A program made the position numbers and the translations under genes. Of a DNA stretch of 64,000 nucleotides, positions 1 through 12,025 are shown one piece after another. Within the stretch, counting starts at the first letter, position 1. The number at the start of each line of letters is the position of its first letter. The stretch comes from Rhyacophila brunnea (lineage: Eukaryota; Arthropoda; Insecta; Trichoptera; Rhyacophilidae), in the NCBI GenBank assembly GCA_022495005.1, contig JAGYXB010000611.1, positions 106,952-170,951 on the forward strand, in the 5' to 3' direction. Under the pieces are notes generated by a model. That model was not told the DNA's origin, searched no databases, and saw only the letters and a program-made list of their open reading frames with translations.

Positions 1-628
1 AAATTATTCACTAATATTGTGAATCAGTATCTGTAGTTGTTTATCACTTTCCATCGGGATCACCGTTTATAGTTGTGTTGTATTTTAACTAGTTATTATG
101 TCCAACTCCTAAACTGTTTAATTTTATAAAGATACATATTTGATTAATAAACACAATATAACTATTTTCATGGTTGTTTATTGTCGTATATATATTTTAA
201 TATTCAATATAGTGAGGCTCTATCATTTGTTTTCATAGTTTTCTGTATTAAGGATAAACGATTATTTAATTGAGAGATTATTTGTGAACTTATTGATTGA
301 ACGGTTTGATATCGACTAATTATTATATTATTTATCATTAATAATGTAATATGATAAGATCGAGTGACGAATACTTAATTATCGTCTGAGATCGTTAGTT
401 TTATTTTATGTTGATAAATGCTACTATATAATATATATACAGACTTACAATATTGATGATTCTAGGAACATCTGACTTATGAAAATTACTATGTGTATAT
501 TAACTAAAACATTTGCAGTTTAATAGGTTGGGTGACCTATGGTGATAGTATAGTAATGGGAGTGTTAATAAGATATTATATTAAATAAAATAATAGATAG
601 GTAGTATAGTATTATGTACCTTCCTAAT
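1..628. other. AT-rich non-coding DNA
   Basis: No gene, RNA or repeat structure could be supported. Only short AT-rich runs are present. Confidence 0.6.
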
Positions 629-636
629 ATATACTA

Positions 637-884
637 TTAATTAACTATTTCTTTTATTCAAATGAATAATTCACAAGATTTAAGAATATATCATTCTGAT
701 TATTGAACATTATATAATTTATAAAAACACTGAGAGAGTATATCACAGCCAATAGAAAAAACTTTTTTGAAAAAAATACTCTCTCAGTTAGTGTTTTTCT
801 AAATTATATAATGTTCAATAATCAGAATGATATATTCTTAAATCTTGTGAATTATTCATTTGAATAAAAGAAATAGTTAATTAA
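637..884. repeat. Inverted pair of SINE family A bodies
   Basis: The left arm (637-741) and right arm (about 776-884) are near-identical inverted copies over about 105 bp. I see one substitution and one 4-bp indel (AACT). The left arm continues to about 774 into sequence that is the reverse complement of 1180-1210 in the neighbouring SINE. Neither arm keeps the tRNA-like head. The near identity suggests a recent origin or arm-to-arm correction. Confidence 0.8.
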
Positions 885-1250
885 AAAAATATTAGCAAGT
901 ACAAGAAGTTACTTAAAAAATATTGGAGAAATTCCTAGACGTCGGTTAGTAATCTTTGTAAATAGTAAAATAGCTACCTACTTTGATTTAATAAACAAAA
1001 ATCGATTGCCGCAGTAACATGATTTTGAAGAGCGCTGAGTGGTAGGTATTTAATAGCCAATAGCTAAAATATTTGTCGTTATTAGTATGTCTTCCGTAGC
1101 ATAATGGCTGAATGCGACGAGTTTGGGGCGTTTACCCGTTGGAGATGCCGGTTCGATTCCCGACCGGTTGGCTTACTTTTTTCAAAAAAGTTTTTTCTAT
1201 TGGTTGTGATATACTCTCTCAGTTAGTGTTTTTCTAAATTATATAATGTT
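641..1250. mobile_element. Composite SINE block with 12-bp flanking direct repeat
   Basis: The block is bounded by identical 12-bp direct repeats ATATACTATTAA at 629-640 and 1251-1262, which look like a retroposition target duplication. Inside are an inverted pair of SINE bodies (637-884), about 200 bp of unassigned sequence (885-1085) and a plus-strand SINE with its tRNA-like head (1091-1250). Calling this one insertion is an inference from the direct repeat. Confidence 0.55.
1091..1250 (+). mobile_element. tRNA-derived SINE, family A
   Basis: There is an A-box-like TAGCATAATGG at 1097-1107 and a B-box GGTTCGATTCC at 1150-1160. These are the two internal RNA polymerase III promoter boxes of tRNA-derived SINEs. 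The body after the head matches the arms of the inverted repeat at 637-884. It is not a functional tRNA: acceptor and T-stem pairing are poor. The 3' part of the body is missing compared with the right arm at 775-884. Confidence 0.7.
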
Positions 1251-1262
1251 ATATACTATTAA

Positions 1263-2984
1263 CATTCTTCATTATCAACCTGTATATCGACTTCTGAATA
1301 AAAAAAACTCTTCAAACTCCTTGAAATTTCATGAATGAATTATCCCAGCATTGTTGACTTATCTACTAATTTTTTGATCTGGAAAAGAACAAAATATGAA
1401 TTAAGATATGCACACTTTAAAAGCTATTTTTTATCAGATAAAATCGTTGATTTAAAAATGTGAAACAATCATTTCACAATATTGTGCTTAAAGCAAATTT
1501 GCTAGATTGTAAGTATTTTTGATTATTCCACAATACCTAATCACTTTGTTAGTGCGAAATCGTAAATAAAAACTGGCAACAAATATTATTTTCGGGAATG
1601 GGCCAACTAGACGCCAGGACAATTAGACGCAGCACTGTCGTAGACACGTAAACAGAACGAAGACGATGAATTTAAATCAGTTTTTATCTACTACTTAGTA
1701 GTTTTAATTCATTTTAATCTTAAAATAATGTTTTTTTATTGGGGATTAAGAATTACCATGCCTAAGGATTTATATAAAAATTAAATTTGTTTTTCGTTAG
1801 AACTTAAGCATATGCATGATTAAATCATCATTTACATGTGCATACATAAATTCTCACCAACTAATCATAATATAATAATTTAAATATAAATAATAATATT
1901 AAATTTTTTTTAAAAGTACCAAACGTCTATTTATTTTCAAATTGCGTGGCGTCCAGTTGTCTCGGCGCCAAATCATCCTAGACCCTTATTTTCTTATTTA
2001 TAACATTTAATTTGTAATGAGGTGTCAAAAATATTATCGTTTCCTCTAAAGGACCCCGGATATAAGATTATCAAATGACAAAATAACAGCAATCATTTTT
2101 AATTTCCTTATGACCTACATTCACGATTCTGTCCACTTTACGAAAGTACAACTTTACTGTCAAACAATTAAAAGCAATCCCCCAAATAACAAGAATGTAT
2201 TTGGAATACAAAGAAAACGTAAACAAATGCCTTGGGTCTTTTTCTGAACAGGGACGGACACCTGGGGTAAATAAAACAACCCTTCCCGCGAGATGTGACG
2301 TCACTTTTTCCGACGGTTGAAATAGGTCCTGTTGGAAAAAAGAGGAGAAGTAGCCGCCAGGGTTATCTTTACAATTCTTACATCTCGGAAGTGACTTAAA
2401 AAGAAATGTAAACATTGGAATAAGTACCGCTGCTTGTAATGGAATAAATTGATTGCGTCTTTATTTACGTACAAGAATTTCTGGTTTTCAGAGAAAAAAT
2501 GTTATGCTGTCTTAAACTCGGTAGTTACGTAAAATGTTTTAACGTTACAAATAGCTGGTGGTTCTCCCTAATCCATAATGTTTATATTATACTTATTACG
2601 AAATATATTAATATTACCCTTAAATATCTCAGATAAGCGGATAGCGACAGGAAGTATTATTTTGTAAATAAGTAAGCGCGACACCGGTGTCCCATCTGAA
2701 ACGGCTCTAAATGCACGGTGTGGCTTCTTGATAAAAAAATATTGATTTTAACTCAAGTAAGGAGCATAGATCGATTGAAAATGACATTGCATAGACAGAG
2801 TGATTGTGATAAATTGATCGATTAGAAAAATTTAAGACATGACGGATTCTAACATGTTTTGTATTTACCGTTCTCAAAATTGGATTTGATTTTTACGTAA
2901 ACTATTTCGTAGTATTTTTATGTAGAAACGATAAAATTCATCTGTTTATTTAAATATTTTGATTATTACCAACTCATTCATAAA
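1263..2984. other. Non-coding stretch with a GC-richer patch
   Basis: Mostly AT-rich with no supported gene. A GC-richer patch at about 2230-2400 contains a perfect cAMP-response-type motif TGACGTCA at about 2296-2303. A 114-codon minus-strand frame covers 2071-2415, but its product is not recognisable and has no domain signature, so I treat it as accidental or as part of an unidentified repeat. Confidence 0.4.
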
Positions 2985-2988
2985 TAAT

Positions 2989-3482
2989 CACAAGATAAAA
3001 AGAACTTTTTATATACCACGTTTTTAAATTTTCTGTTGAATCATATAAACTTGACAATTCTATGTATTAATAATTTAGGACAAATAAAGCAATTATCAAC
3101 AAATCATTTTTTTTTACTATTTTGCAACAAACAAACAAATAATATAGAATACTGAAATGTCATTTTAATTTCCATTATAACGCACGTATATATTGATAAT
3201 TTAGTTGCTAGGACCACCCCATTAGCAACCAATAATAGTGGATTGGATTACGGATTTCTTCCGAAATAACTTTTCATACAAAAGAGAATTAACTGACAAT
3301 GAATTCAACTCTTCTTAAAGATGGCTAAAAGTATTAAAAGAATGCATTGGCATTGTATTCTGTTATATTCAAAAAGTTTCAAATGTCTAACTAGTCGGAA
3401 AGTTAGTTAAAAATCGATTAAAAGATTTTTACTTGATAAACAACCACTGGACAAACAAGAATACGAACTAAGACAAACGTGG
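2989..3482 (+). repeat. Dispersed ~480-bp repeat, copy 1
   Basis: It begins ACAAGATAAAAAGAAC and ends near CAAGAATACGAACTA. The same ordered sequence recurs at 4346-4815, 6494-6885, 14419-14886 and, inverted, at 52824-53322. There are no terminal inverted repeats and no coding frame. The well-preserved left end preceded by AAT-rich flank suggests a non-autonomous mobile element of unknown class. Confidence 0.8.
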
Positions 3483-3959
3483 TGTAATATTACTTCCTGT
3501 TGCTAATAAGATTTCATTTAAAACATATTTCACAACATAATCTCAGAATAGCTATAGGCTGATATTTCTTCCTTCAAAGCAAAATTCATTCTCTCATTTC
3601 ATACAAGCGGAAGGACAAAATCCGCAAATGTCAAGTCCGAAAAAAGTTTACCGTGATATATTGCACTAGAAGATGGTGGAACTAGCACAGAGTTAGTGTA
3701 GAAACCGATATGGCTTCCGGTGCACTAAACTGAAATACTGCGCTGCCAACGTTAAATTTAGCTAAATAATGCCTATCTACAGTCTTCTATGTTCCAAAAA
3801 TATCCAGTTAACGATACAAACTCTAATATTATATTGTATTATCATTCACTATTACTTATCTCAACTAGCTTAACTAATGTTTATATTCCCACCATATAAA
3901 CCAAAACTTTTGTTGAAGTCTTAGTTTCTGGTGACTGACTAATCTTATATATTTTATAA
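3483..3959. other. Non-coding, no feature seen
   Basis: AT-rich sequence between a dispersed repeat and an old SINE. I see no gene or repeat. Confidence 0.5.
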
Positions 3960-4172
3960 ACTATTTCTTATATTTAACGTATAATTCATAAAATTTTGAG
4001 AATGAAACATTCCATATATTGAACATACATAACTTGAAAACATCTCAAATATATACCCACTAGAAAAAATCATAATATTAGAAAAAAATTCGAAGCTCGA
4101 CTTTATGTGAACCCGTATAACCACTAGTATTGCGCCAACTGTTGCCTTAACCAATAATGCTACGAGCGTCTT
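3960..4172 (-). mobile_element. tRNA-derived SINE, family A (old copy)
   Basis: On the minus strand there is an A-box-like TAGCATTATTGG (4151-4162), a B-box-like GGGTTCACATAAAG, and then the family A body reading toward 3960. The body shares the order of motifs seen at 8755-8880 (GTGGGTATATATT, then GTTTTCAA, then TGTTCAATATATGGAA). It is well diverged from the 1.1-kb copy. Confidence 0.6.
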
Positions 4173-4345
4173 GTCTAATTGTGAAAATTTAAACTAGTAG
4201 GTCATACATGAAATGCTTATCAAATTATGTTATTATTGACTATTAGTTTTTGTATATTAAATCAAGGAATATTATGAATAGTACATAAAATAGTAAGAAA
4301 AATAATTAGCACAGGGAAACTGGTAAGAAATTACACATAAATTAT

Positions 4346-4815
4346 TACAAGATAAAAAGAACTTTTTATAGACCACATTTTTAAATTTTCTATCGAATTA
4401 TTATGCTCAATATGCTCAAACTTATACTTGATAATATGAAGTAAATAAAAAACAAATATATAACACTGAAATATCATTTTTACATTTCATTTAGATTTCC
4501 ATAGTAACGCACGTATATATTAATTTTTTAGTTGCTAGGACCATCCCCATAGCAATCAATAATGGTCTTACCTTTTACGGATTTTTCTGAAATAACTTTC
4601 CATACAAAATAGAATTAACTAAAAATGAATTCAATTCTACTTAAAGATGGTTAAAAGTATTAAAATAATGCATTGGCATCGTGTTCTGATATATTCTAAA
4701 AGTTTCAAATGTCTAGCTAGTCGGGGAACTAGCTAAAAATCGATTGCAAAATTTGTACTACACAAACAACCACCGAAAAACCAAGAATACGAACTAATAA
4801 AAACCTTGTAAAAAA
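4346..4815 (+). repeat. Dispersed ~480-bp repeat, copy 2
   Basis: The same left end (ACAAGATAAAAAGAAC) and right end as the 2989-3482 copy, in the same orientation and about 860 bp downstream. It lacks a segment near the left third that copy 1 has (the part around TTGCAACAAACAAAC). Confidence 0.8.
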
Positions 4816-6490
4816 ATAAACAACCTTCTCTCAAACCTGCTATCGCAAAAGAGGACGATATTGATGACCATTCTAATTGGTTGAACACAGTTATTACTAT
4901 TACAATGGTAGGCTAGTTTTGCACCTGGTAATATATCTGGTTATTGGTGAGTGTAATGAAAAAATAACGCAATCGAGTGATATTCGGTCAGGTGACTCAC
5001 ACGTTGTCTACAATAGTACACGGAAACGGAAACTGATTTTGTTCATAACGTGAGCGGTTAACGAGTGCACAATAATCAACGGTGTGTAATCATCGTACTT
5101 TTGATTTGAAATAAAACCATATATCATCACGTAGAGCGTAAATTCATAATATATTATATTCTTACAGTTTATGAATATGCCATTCAAGTATATAGTTAAC
5201 ATTATTTTCTATAAACCATTAATAATGCTAAACCTTTTAATACCCTGTGTTTACCTACATAGCTAACGACAGAGTGTTTACTCATCCAATGTACTTATTT
5301 TGGAAAGCTCTACAAAAAAAAGAACGAAGCACTTTTTTGCCCTCACCCACCCCTAAGACTATCGTGATGGATCGATCCAACAAAATAAATGGCAGTATGT
5401 CTTTAATACTGCCTCCGAAGAAGGCTATAACGCGATGTAAACTCCGCCCTTTGAATACAAATCAAGGGGTAAAAAAAAACTAAAACCTTAAATCAGTAGC
5501 GCACTAAATAATACACAATATTATGATTGTTGTTATGCAATTACGTATTGTATAATTATTTAAAATTTCTTTTTAATTATATAAAAAATAAAGTATAAGT
5601 CTGTTTACTGGAAACCAGGCGAGAACAGCGGCAATTTTCATGGCAGATGTTGACGAAATTAATGACTTCAAAATTTATAATCTAACCTAACCTAACAAAT
5701 AATCCAGTATATCGGCTATTTTCAAAATTTATTTACCGCTGGTTTCTACTAATGACTAAATATACAAGAACCAAAAATAATATATGATATATTAGTGCAC
5801 AGACTTTGAATGTACAGTTTTTACAGAAATACAATTACTCATTGAACATAAGCATTTTTGCATCATATTACGAATGCATATTTGATAAAATATTATTGTC
5901 TAATTAAATACATTATAATATATGTTTGCATTAACTTCAACTTTCATTCGATTTGTGTGAGTACCATGTGAAAGCACTAACCGTGATTAACCCATTCAAT
6001 ATTGTATTTGTTTAATATTTTACATGATTTTTATAATATAATATATTATATTATTATATATTTACTAAATATATCTGTGTAGTCAGCAAGCCATTTTCAG
6101 ATTTATAGAAACATTGTTAGGCCAATAAAATTGATTTATAACAGAACACTCCCTTATGTGTGGACAAGTTAGAAAAATAGGTCAAAGCTCGGGGACCGTG
6201 ACTTTGATAGATGAATGGAGTCTCATGAGACTTACAAAAGCTGAGAATTACCAGCAACTAGTATATGGAAATAGAAACTAGGATGGAGTGGAAAAGTTGA
6301 TTGACGCGACAATGGAAGAAGAAAGAAGAATGACATAAATATTGTAAAAAAATAAAGCTGAAAGCCGGCGTATCTTTAGTCAAAAGGAATACTTGGGAAA
6401 ACTATTTTTCAGATTTTTTCTTTATTTTTTTTATAAACTTACGGCTTTATAATGTAAGGAATATAATTTTTTAATTTAATTTTAATTTTT
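4816..6490. other. Non-coding stretch around 5.0-6.4 kb
   Basis: Apart from the element at 5605-5755 nothing is supported. A 78-codon plus frame at 5247-5483 has no recognisable motif. Around 6150-6330 a frame broken by stops reads somewhat like a LINE 3' end, but I cannot support it firmly. Confidence 0.4.
5605..5755. repeat. Short inverted-repeat element with telomere-like centre
   Basis: GAAACCAG near 5611 and its inverted form CTGGTTTC near 5743 flank about 120 bp. The centre holds CTAACCTAACCTAAC at 5682-5696, three units of the arthropod telomere repeat. The arms are short (about 8-14 bp), so the element call is tentative. Confidence 0.35.
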
Positions 6491-6493
6491 TAA

Positions 6494-6885
6494 TTTTTCT
6501 GTTGAATCATATAAACTTGACTTGACTAGCTTAAATGATCAAAACAATTTGTACTTGATAGAAATAATACTGAAATGTCATTTTGACATGTCATATTGAT
6601 TTCCATAGTAACGCACGTATATATTAATAATTTAGTTGCTAGGACCCCAGCCCCTAGCAACCAATAATGGTGTCGAAATAACTTTTCATACAAAACAGAA
6701 TTAACTGAAAATGAATTCAATTCTACTTAAAGATGGCTAAAATTATTTAAAAAATGCATTGGAATCGTGTTCTAATATGTTCTAAAAGTTTAAAATGTCT
6801 AGCTAGTCGGAAAGTTAGTTAAAAATCGATTGCAAGACTTGTACCGGACAAACAAGAATACGAGCTGAGAAAAACGTTATAAAAT
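6494..6885 (+). repeat. Dispersed ~480-bp repeat, copy 3 (left-truncated)
   Basis: Matches the family from the TTCTGTTGAATCATATAAAC segment onward. The left terminal ACAAGATAAAAAG part is missing. The short minus-strand frame inside it belongs to the repeat and is not a gene. Confidence 0.75.
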
Positions 6886-8060
6886 AGGATAACTTAGATA
6901 CAATATTATTTGTATATTTGATAATGATGATGGGCATTGAAATGAACTGGTTTTGATGTCTGCCAAATTTATTATGGTAAGCATTACTTAATATAATTCA
7001 CGTGATATTATATTATTAGAGATCTGCATAGTAATTATAGAAATTATAGTTTATTATAAGTATTTATTGTAGTGTAATTATTAAACATAGTAATTATATA
7101 TATTACGATTCATTACTATATATTAAATATTATACTTACTTAATTAGATTTTTCCCAACAAATTTAAATTGTCTCCCCTGCCACTGTTTGTGAAAAAAGG
7201 TGGATACAATTCTGTACTTATAGCTTTTTATGTGATTAAAAGCTTATAATGATAAAAAAACATTACGTACCGATTTAAAAAAAAAATGCTATGTAAAAAA
7301 GGCGCCTTCTGAAAAATGTAATTAATTTAAATCAGAGAATTATCGACAGCATTGAGATTATTCATTTATTTAAAATTAGTTATTTCAGTATCTTATTTGA
7401 AATAATATTATTGTAAATCTGTTGACGAGTTTTTTGTAAATTTTAATGGAAAGTAAGTAATAATAAGTAAATAGGTCTGGAAAATACAAATATTGTTTTT
7501 TTTAATTTGATTGTCTTCGAGTCCGAGATCGACCTAATGGATCTGGCTCCCATAGACTTTTTTTTTTTTTTTTTAATAATTGTGTACTTAGTGTTGTAGT
7601 TATCGTTGTTTCATTTACTCATCTACCTATACATTCAACCTACACTGTTTCTGGGTTAACCATTTTACTAAAACTAATGTCATATTTATAGATGTGGTAT
7701 AAAAAATCAAATAGAGTGATTATAATATACACATACCACTAAATTAGTCAATCAAATCCAAGCATGATCCCAAGAATCGATAATTTTGAACATATTGTAC
7801 TACCGACCATTTTCATTTTTCCAAAGAGGGTGAACCGTCCTACGACCGTGCTGATGGCATGGTAAAAATTATCGCATTTCCAATCGATCCGTGCTTTGGT
7901 CTTACTTTTATTGAAGAACTTGGGTGGTTGGTTTTTTTTATTTATTTTTTAAAACCTCAATTTAAAAAAAATGACAAATAATATTTCCTGGAAACATCGA
8001 TATTATATGTGGACCCTAGAATCTATATCAATTGTTAGAATCGTTCCGCATATTATGTTT
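6886..8060. other. Non-coding, with a poly-T tract
   Basis: AT-rich. A run of about 20 T at 7558-7574 follows a short GC-richer phrase (7510-7556) and could be the antisense A-tail of a degraded retroposon. Nothing else is seen. Confidence 0.4.
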
Positions 8061-8061
8061 A

Positions 8062-8215
8062 CGAAAAGTCAATGGGAGCCTGGACTATAATAGGTTGAGC
8101 AAGCGGCTAACATTTTTCTCGTAAACATAAATATATGTTAATACAAACCTGCACTCAGTGGAGGCCCATAATATTATGATTATATTAGGTTCGAAAATGG
8201 TCAAAAGAAATAAGA
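8062..8215 (+). mobile_element. SINE family C tail fragment
   Basis: Contains the family C body: TAGGTTGAGCAAGCGGCTAA, then ATACAAACCTGCACTCAGTG, GAGGCCCATA and GGTCAAAAGAA. It matches 39590-39712 in order. The tRNA-like head is absent. Confidence 0.7.
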
Positions 8216-8751
8216 AAAGAATAATAATATTTGTTAAAATTAATAATAATATAGTCATTCTTATATTTCTCAACGATAACTGTTAGTGCACAAAAATCTG
8301 TGGTTGCAGGGTAAAAGTCCTTGAGTCGCATTTTTACAAAATTAAATTTAAATGCCAATGTATATAAAGAATAATTATTGTGCTCTTTGTTTTTGTATAT
8401 CATATAATATATTTTGTCACATCTAAGCTAAATAAATAGATATTTTAATTATTGGTAAAAATAGTTTAATTTAAGAAATTCATTTTTAACTATTAGTAAA
8501 ATTACTTATTCATAACACAATTTCAAAAACTTCATTATACATAGATAAATAATGTATAATAATTTTTAAAAAGATACACCCATTAATACTTATAAGCAAG
8601 AGTATTTTGAAAACTGGTTTATTTTAAAAATGATTATCTCAGCTGCAGCCAAACTGACTTAAGCACTTTCACCCCGAAACTACAGAAATAATGGGGTGTT
8701 TTTTATTCCTACACCAGGCAAAAATCATAACATAACGATTATTAATAAACA

Positions 8752-8930
8752 ATCTCTTTTATTCAACAAATAATTCACAAGATTTTAGAATGTCATATTC
8801 CATATATTGAACATATATTATTTGAAAACACAATATATACCCACTAAAAAAAATCACATTTGAAAAAAATACCATGCTTGACGGGACGGGCTTAAACTCA
8901 TGTGGCGCAGTCCAGCTATCTCAATTTCGG
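8752..8930 (-). mobile_element. tRNA-derived SINE, family A
   Basis: On the minus strand a B-box-like GAGTTTAAGCCC near 8892-8903 is followed by the family A body. The tail (8755-8790) contains TTCAACAAATAATTCACAAG, homologous to the foldback arm at 655-680. This links the young copies at 0.6-1.2 kb and the old copies into one family. Confidence 0.6.
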
Positions 8931-9806
8931 TCGATCAGGTCTTCTCTTGCCATCGGGAGTTGGGTGCATAATCCGTCTTGCTGGTATATCAGTTACATAT
9001 ACCTATACAGCCCCTAAGTATACCTTGATCTCCAAATGCCATTTTATTGAACACTTACAAAGGTTTTTCTCAAAATTATCCTCTCAAAGATATATATATT
9101 TCTCTCATCCCATTTGCTGAGTGCCTATTATTCTGATCCATATGTTCATAATGGGCGCAAAAGCGTTTTGGTTTTCTTTGAGAGTGCCTTGTTATTTAGA
9201 AGCCTTTGGAGATCAAAATAGTACCTGTTGGCGAGGGTGATCTGGTGATTTATTTCGTCGCTTATTATTAATATTGATAATTAATGAATTCACAGTTTAA
9301 AATGAATATAAGTTTTTATTTTGCGTCAGCGGTCCACGAAGTGTTTATTCTATTTATACTGGTCCGCAGGAATAAAAAAGTTGTTAAACACTGCTGTAGG
9401 TTACAACACTTATATTTTGGTATTCAATGTTTGTAAACATCACGTTTTTCAAGATAATAAATAATACAATATCCCAACGGGAACATTTCATTTAACAAAG
9501 CTTTTCTTTTTAGCATCTAATCTTCTTTACCGTTGTATTTAACCGTTCAAAGGGAATAATATTGATGGTGTTGTTAGTGCCGATCCATTCTTTTCTGTAG
9601 GCCGAATTTATTTCTAAAAAATGTATGATCAATCCGTTTTCTATATAAATATTTTATTATTAAGGCAACATTTTATAAAACATTGTATAAATAATAATCA
9701 TTGTTTTCTTTCATGTTATTTGAGCTGTCACCATGAATTATTTATTGTCTTTTCATCCTCAAATTTTAAAGTTATTTGGAGAAGCCATTTATAAGACATA
9801 TATGTA

Positions 9807-10739
9807 GGGGAATATGGGGTTAGTTGCAACACTTTTGATGTTTTTATTTTTATATTTTTTATTTTCAAACTCACGCAATGTATTCCAATGAAGAAATAAT
9901 AATTGATAATTAAAGTATACATTATTATGAATAAACTAGTTAATTTATAGAAAATAAATACATATACATATGTTTATATAAAAATGGAGAATCGTTGCAA
10001 CCTGCCCCGGCAGCGGGGTTACTTGCAATACCTCTGGGGAAAATTGCAACATCTACTCGGCGGCATCAGGGAAATCTGATTTGCAGTTGACACATATGTA
10101 AAAAGCATTTTATTGGTACAGATAAAGTATGCCCACATGTTTCATTTTCCTTATTTCCATTGGTGTAAAACCACACAAAATTAAGAATCCATACAAAATT
10201 CGTTGTATGAAATCTCTCAATTTTCATCCGTTAATACCTAACAGTCTTTTACACAACCACAGCTTATTAATTATGTTTCCGTATCACTATTATTATTAAA
10301 TAATATATATAACATTTATTTTTTTACTTCGGGTCAGTTTCGATATGTTGCAACTAACCTCGTAACATTTGTTGCAACCAACCCCGTCATCTAAAATTGA
10401 ATTCCAGTCTAAAAATTTTGCGATTGCTGTAATATTGAGTGAATTTAAGATCCGTGCATATATTTTATAATACTTTGGCAAGAAAACATATTATAACACA
10501 GATATCCAAATAAATAAATTATAAAAGTAACAGAAAATATTTACCTTTTTAAAAAAAAATACTCAGAGTAAACGAAAACAAACTTTTAATAATATCTCCT
10601 GTCTGACGCAATATATTTAACTGATTTTTAGACCACTGTGTGTATTATACTACCATCTGACGTATAATTAATAAATTTTGGCGGCCATTTTAAATCGATT
10701 GTTGCAACTTACCCCTGTTGCAACTAATCCCATCTCCCC
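9807..10739. mobile_element. TA-flanked element with GTTGCAAC-rich termini
   Basis: Flanked by TA at 9805-9806 and 10740-10741. Terminal inverted repeats begin GGGGAATATGGGGTTAGTTG on the left and GGGGAGATGGGATTAGTTG on the inverted right end. GTTGCAAC or a near variant recurs at about 9825, 9993, 10360, 10372, 10701 and 10718, often beside GGGGTTA or TTACCCC. No transposase frame is present, so this is a non-autonomous element. TA duplication suggests a Tc1/mariner-type or similar superfamily, which is inference. Confidence 0.65.
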
Positions 10740-10741
10740 TA

Positions 10742-11280
10742 CAATCTAAATTAGACCTAGGCAAACTTTTTGGATGAAGAACCACCTTAGGAATATAAAA
10801 TGAATTATTACAATAAGTAATATTTCCATACATACCTACCCTAGACAGCTGCAGAAGCCGCCAAAAGCAGTCTTGTCTATAGAATAAATGCACAGGAATG
10901 GTTTAAAATTTGATTTTTTACTTATCTAACCACTTCATTATATTACTTTCTAGCCTCGCAGCATATTATATAGGTAAATCATGTCATGATACCTCACTTC
11001 CCATACATCTTACTACCCGTAAGTCTACTCTAAGGTCCAAAGCGCACAAAGTTGCGACCAGACAATGAAAATACAAAGTCATTTAATACCGCAGAGCCTA
11101 CGAGTTTAGCGTAACGAGGTGAAAGGAACTCGCAAGCCGCGGCGCAGTTTACCTCGCTAATGGTTTAGCTAGCACTAGTGTTACTAATGCTACTATAATA
11201 TCACCTTAGTTTATAAACCTAGCCAATTAAACTGAAAATATTTCAGTTAATATGCATTTCGCCATCTTAATATTTAGGCT
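10742..11280. other. Non-coding, no feature seen
   Basis: Mixed-composition sequence without a supported gene or repeat. Confidence 0.45.
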
Positions 11281-11294
11281 ATTCCTAAAATAAT

Positions 11295-11506
11295 CCATGG
11301 ATCATGACGAAGTGGCTACCGGAACGAAAGAGACCCAAAGGCCGTCCAAGAAGGAGATGGGCTGACGCCGTAGAAGTGGACTGGCTTTATATAGAAAGAC
11401 CCGGTAACTGGAGAAGTGTGGCGAGAGACCGGAGTGAGTGGAGAGCGGTTGTGGAGGAGGCCAAATCGCATCCCGGGATGTAGCGCCGTGGAAGAAAAAG
11501 AAGAAG
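11295..11506 (+). mobile_element. 5'-truncated LINE, GAA-tailed (ORF2 C-terminus)
   Basis: A 57-codon frame at 11310-11480 ending at TAG (11481) encodes the basic C-terminal part of a LINE ORF2, with KRPKGRPRRRWADAV, DWLYIERPGNW and RDRSEWRAVVEEAK. That pattern is typical of the region after the reverse transcriptase. The 3' end is a (GAA)n-like tail. Flanking ATTCCTAAAATAAT (11281-11294) and ATTCCTAGAATCAT (11507-11520) form a 14-bp target duplication with two mismatches. The piece is dead: no RT catalytic domain remains. The clade is uncertain. Confidence 0.8.
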
Positions 11507-11741
11507 ATTCCTAGAATCATCAATATTTTTTAGGTTTGTATCGGATGATCATGAGAAGTGAAACAGTGTGTACTGGTTAACTTGTGTGTCACAAGAGAAT
11601 AATGACAACTCGCAATGCACTGTTGTTATTTAATTGACCGTAGATATAAAAATAAATGTACGGCAGATGAGTGAATAACAAGTATGACTATATTATTTAA
11701 TTTCTTTTATTATATTAACTGTCAATTCATAGTGAAAATGA

Positions 11742-11865
11742 ATTGTTTTATTAATTTAATTTAATAAAACGCAAAAATTTTATAGAATTTTTTCTAGTTT
11801 TAATAAATAAATCTGGACCAGTTTCGTCCCCCTCAGAGTAATATTTTCAACTAAATAATAATAAG
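11742..11865 (+). repeat. Partial copy of the AATAAAACGCAA repeat
   Basis: Contains TTAATAAAACGCAA, then TTTATAGAATTTTT, then GGACCAGTTTCGTC, in the same order as the left arm and spacer of the inverted repeat at 24128-24315. Confidence 0.6.
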
Positions 11866-11934
11866 ACTTCACAGTCACGTCACAAAGAAGACAGCGTGAA
11901 AAGAGTGTACAATTATTAAATAACAAGCCTCAGA

Positions 11935-12025
11935 AAAAAAAAATGAAAAAAAAAATGTCGCCGGACAGGACTTAAACTTCCAAGCATCGAACTCCAGCCC
12001 TACGTACAACAAAATTAACTATTTT
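11935..12025 (-). mobile_element. SINE family A head fragment
   Basis: The minus strand has a B-box-like AAGTTTAAGTCCTGTCCGGCGA, comparable to the GGGTTCAAATCCTGTCGAGC of the 54.5-kb copy, followed by a poly-T/TTC stretch. The body is lost. Confidence 0.5.

Noticed and set aside
637..1250. CRISPR-like array
   Set aside because: Three repeats are in mixed orientation, about 100 bp long and tRNA-SINE derived; nothing prokaryotic is present.
5247..5483. 78-codon Lys/Pro-rich frame as a small gene
   Set aside because: No recognisable motif, signal peptide or neighbouring exon, and no evidence beyond the open frame.
6150..6345. Possible LINE C-terminal remnant
   Set aside because: Only loose similarity of a stop-broken translation; no tail or duplication to support it.
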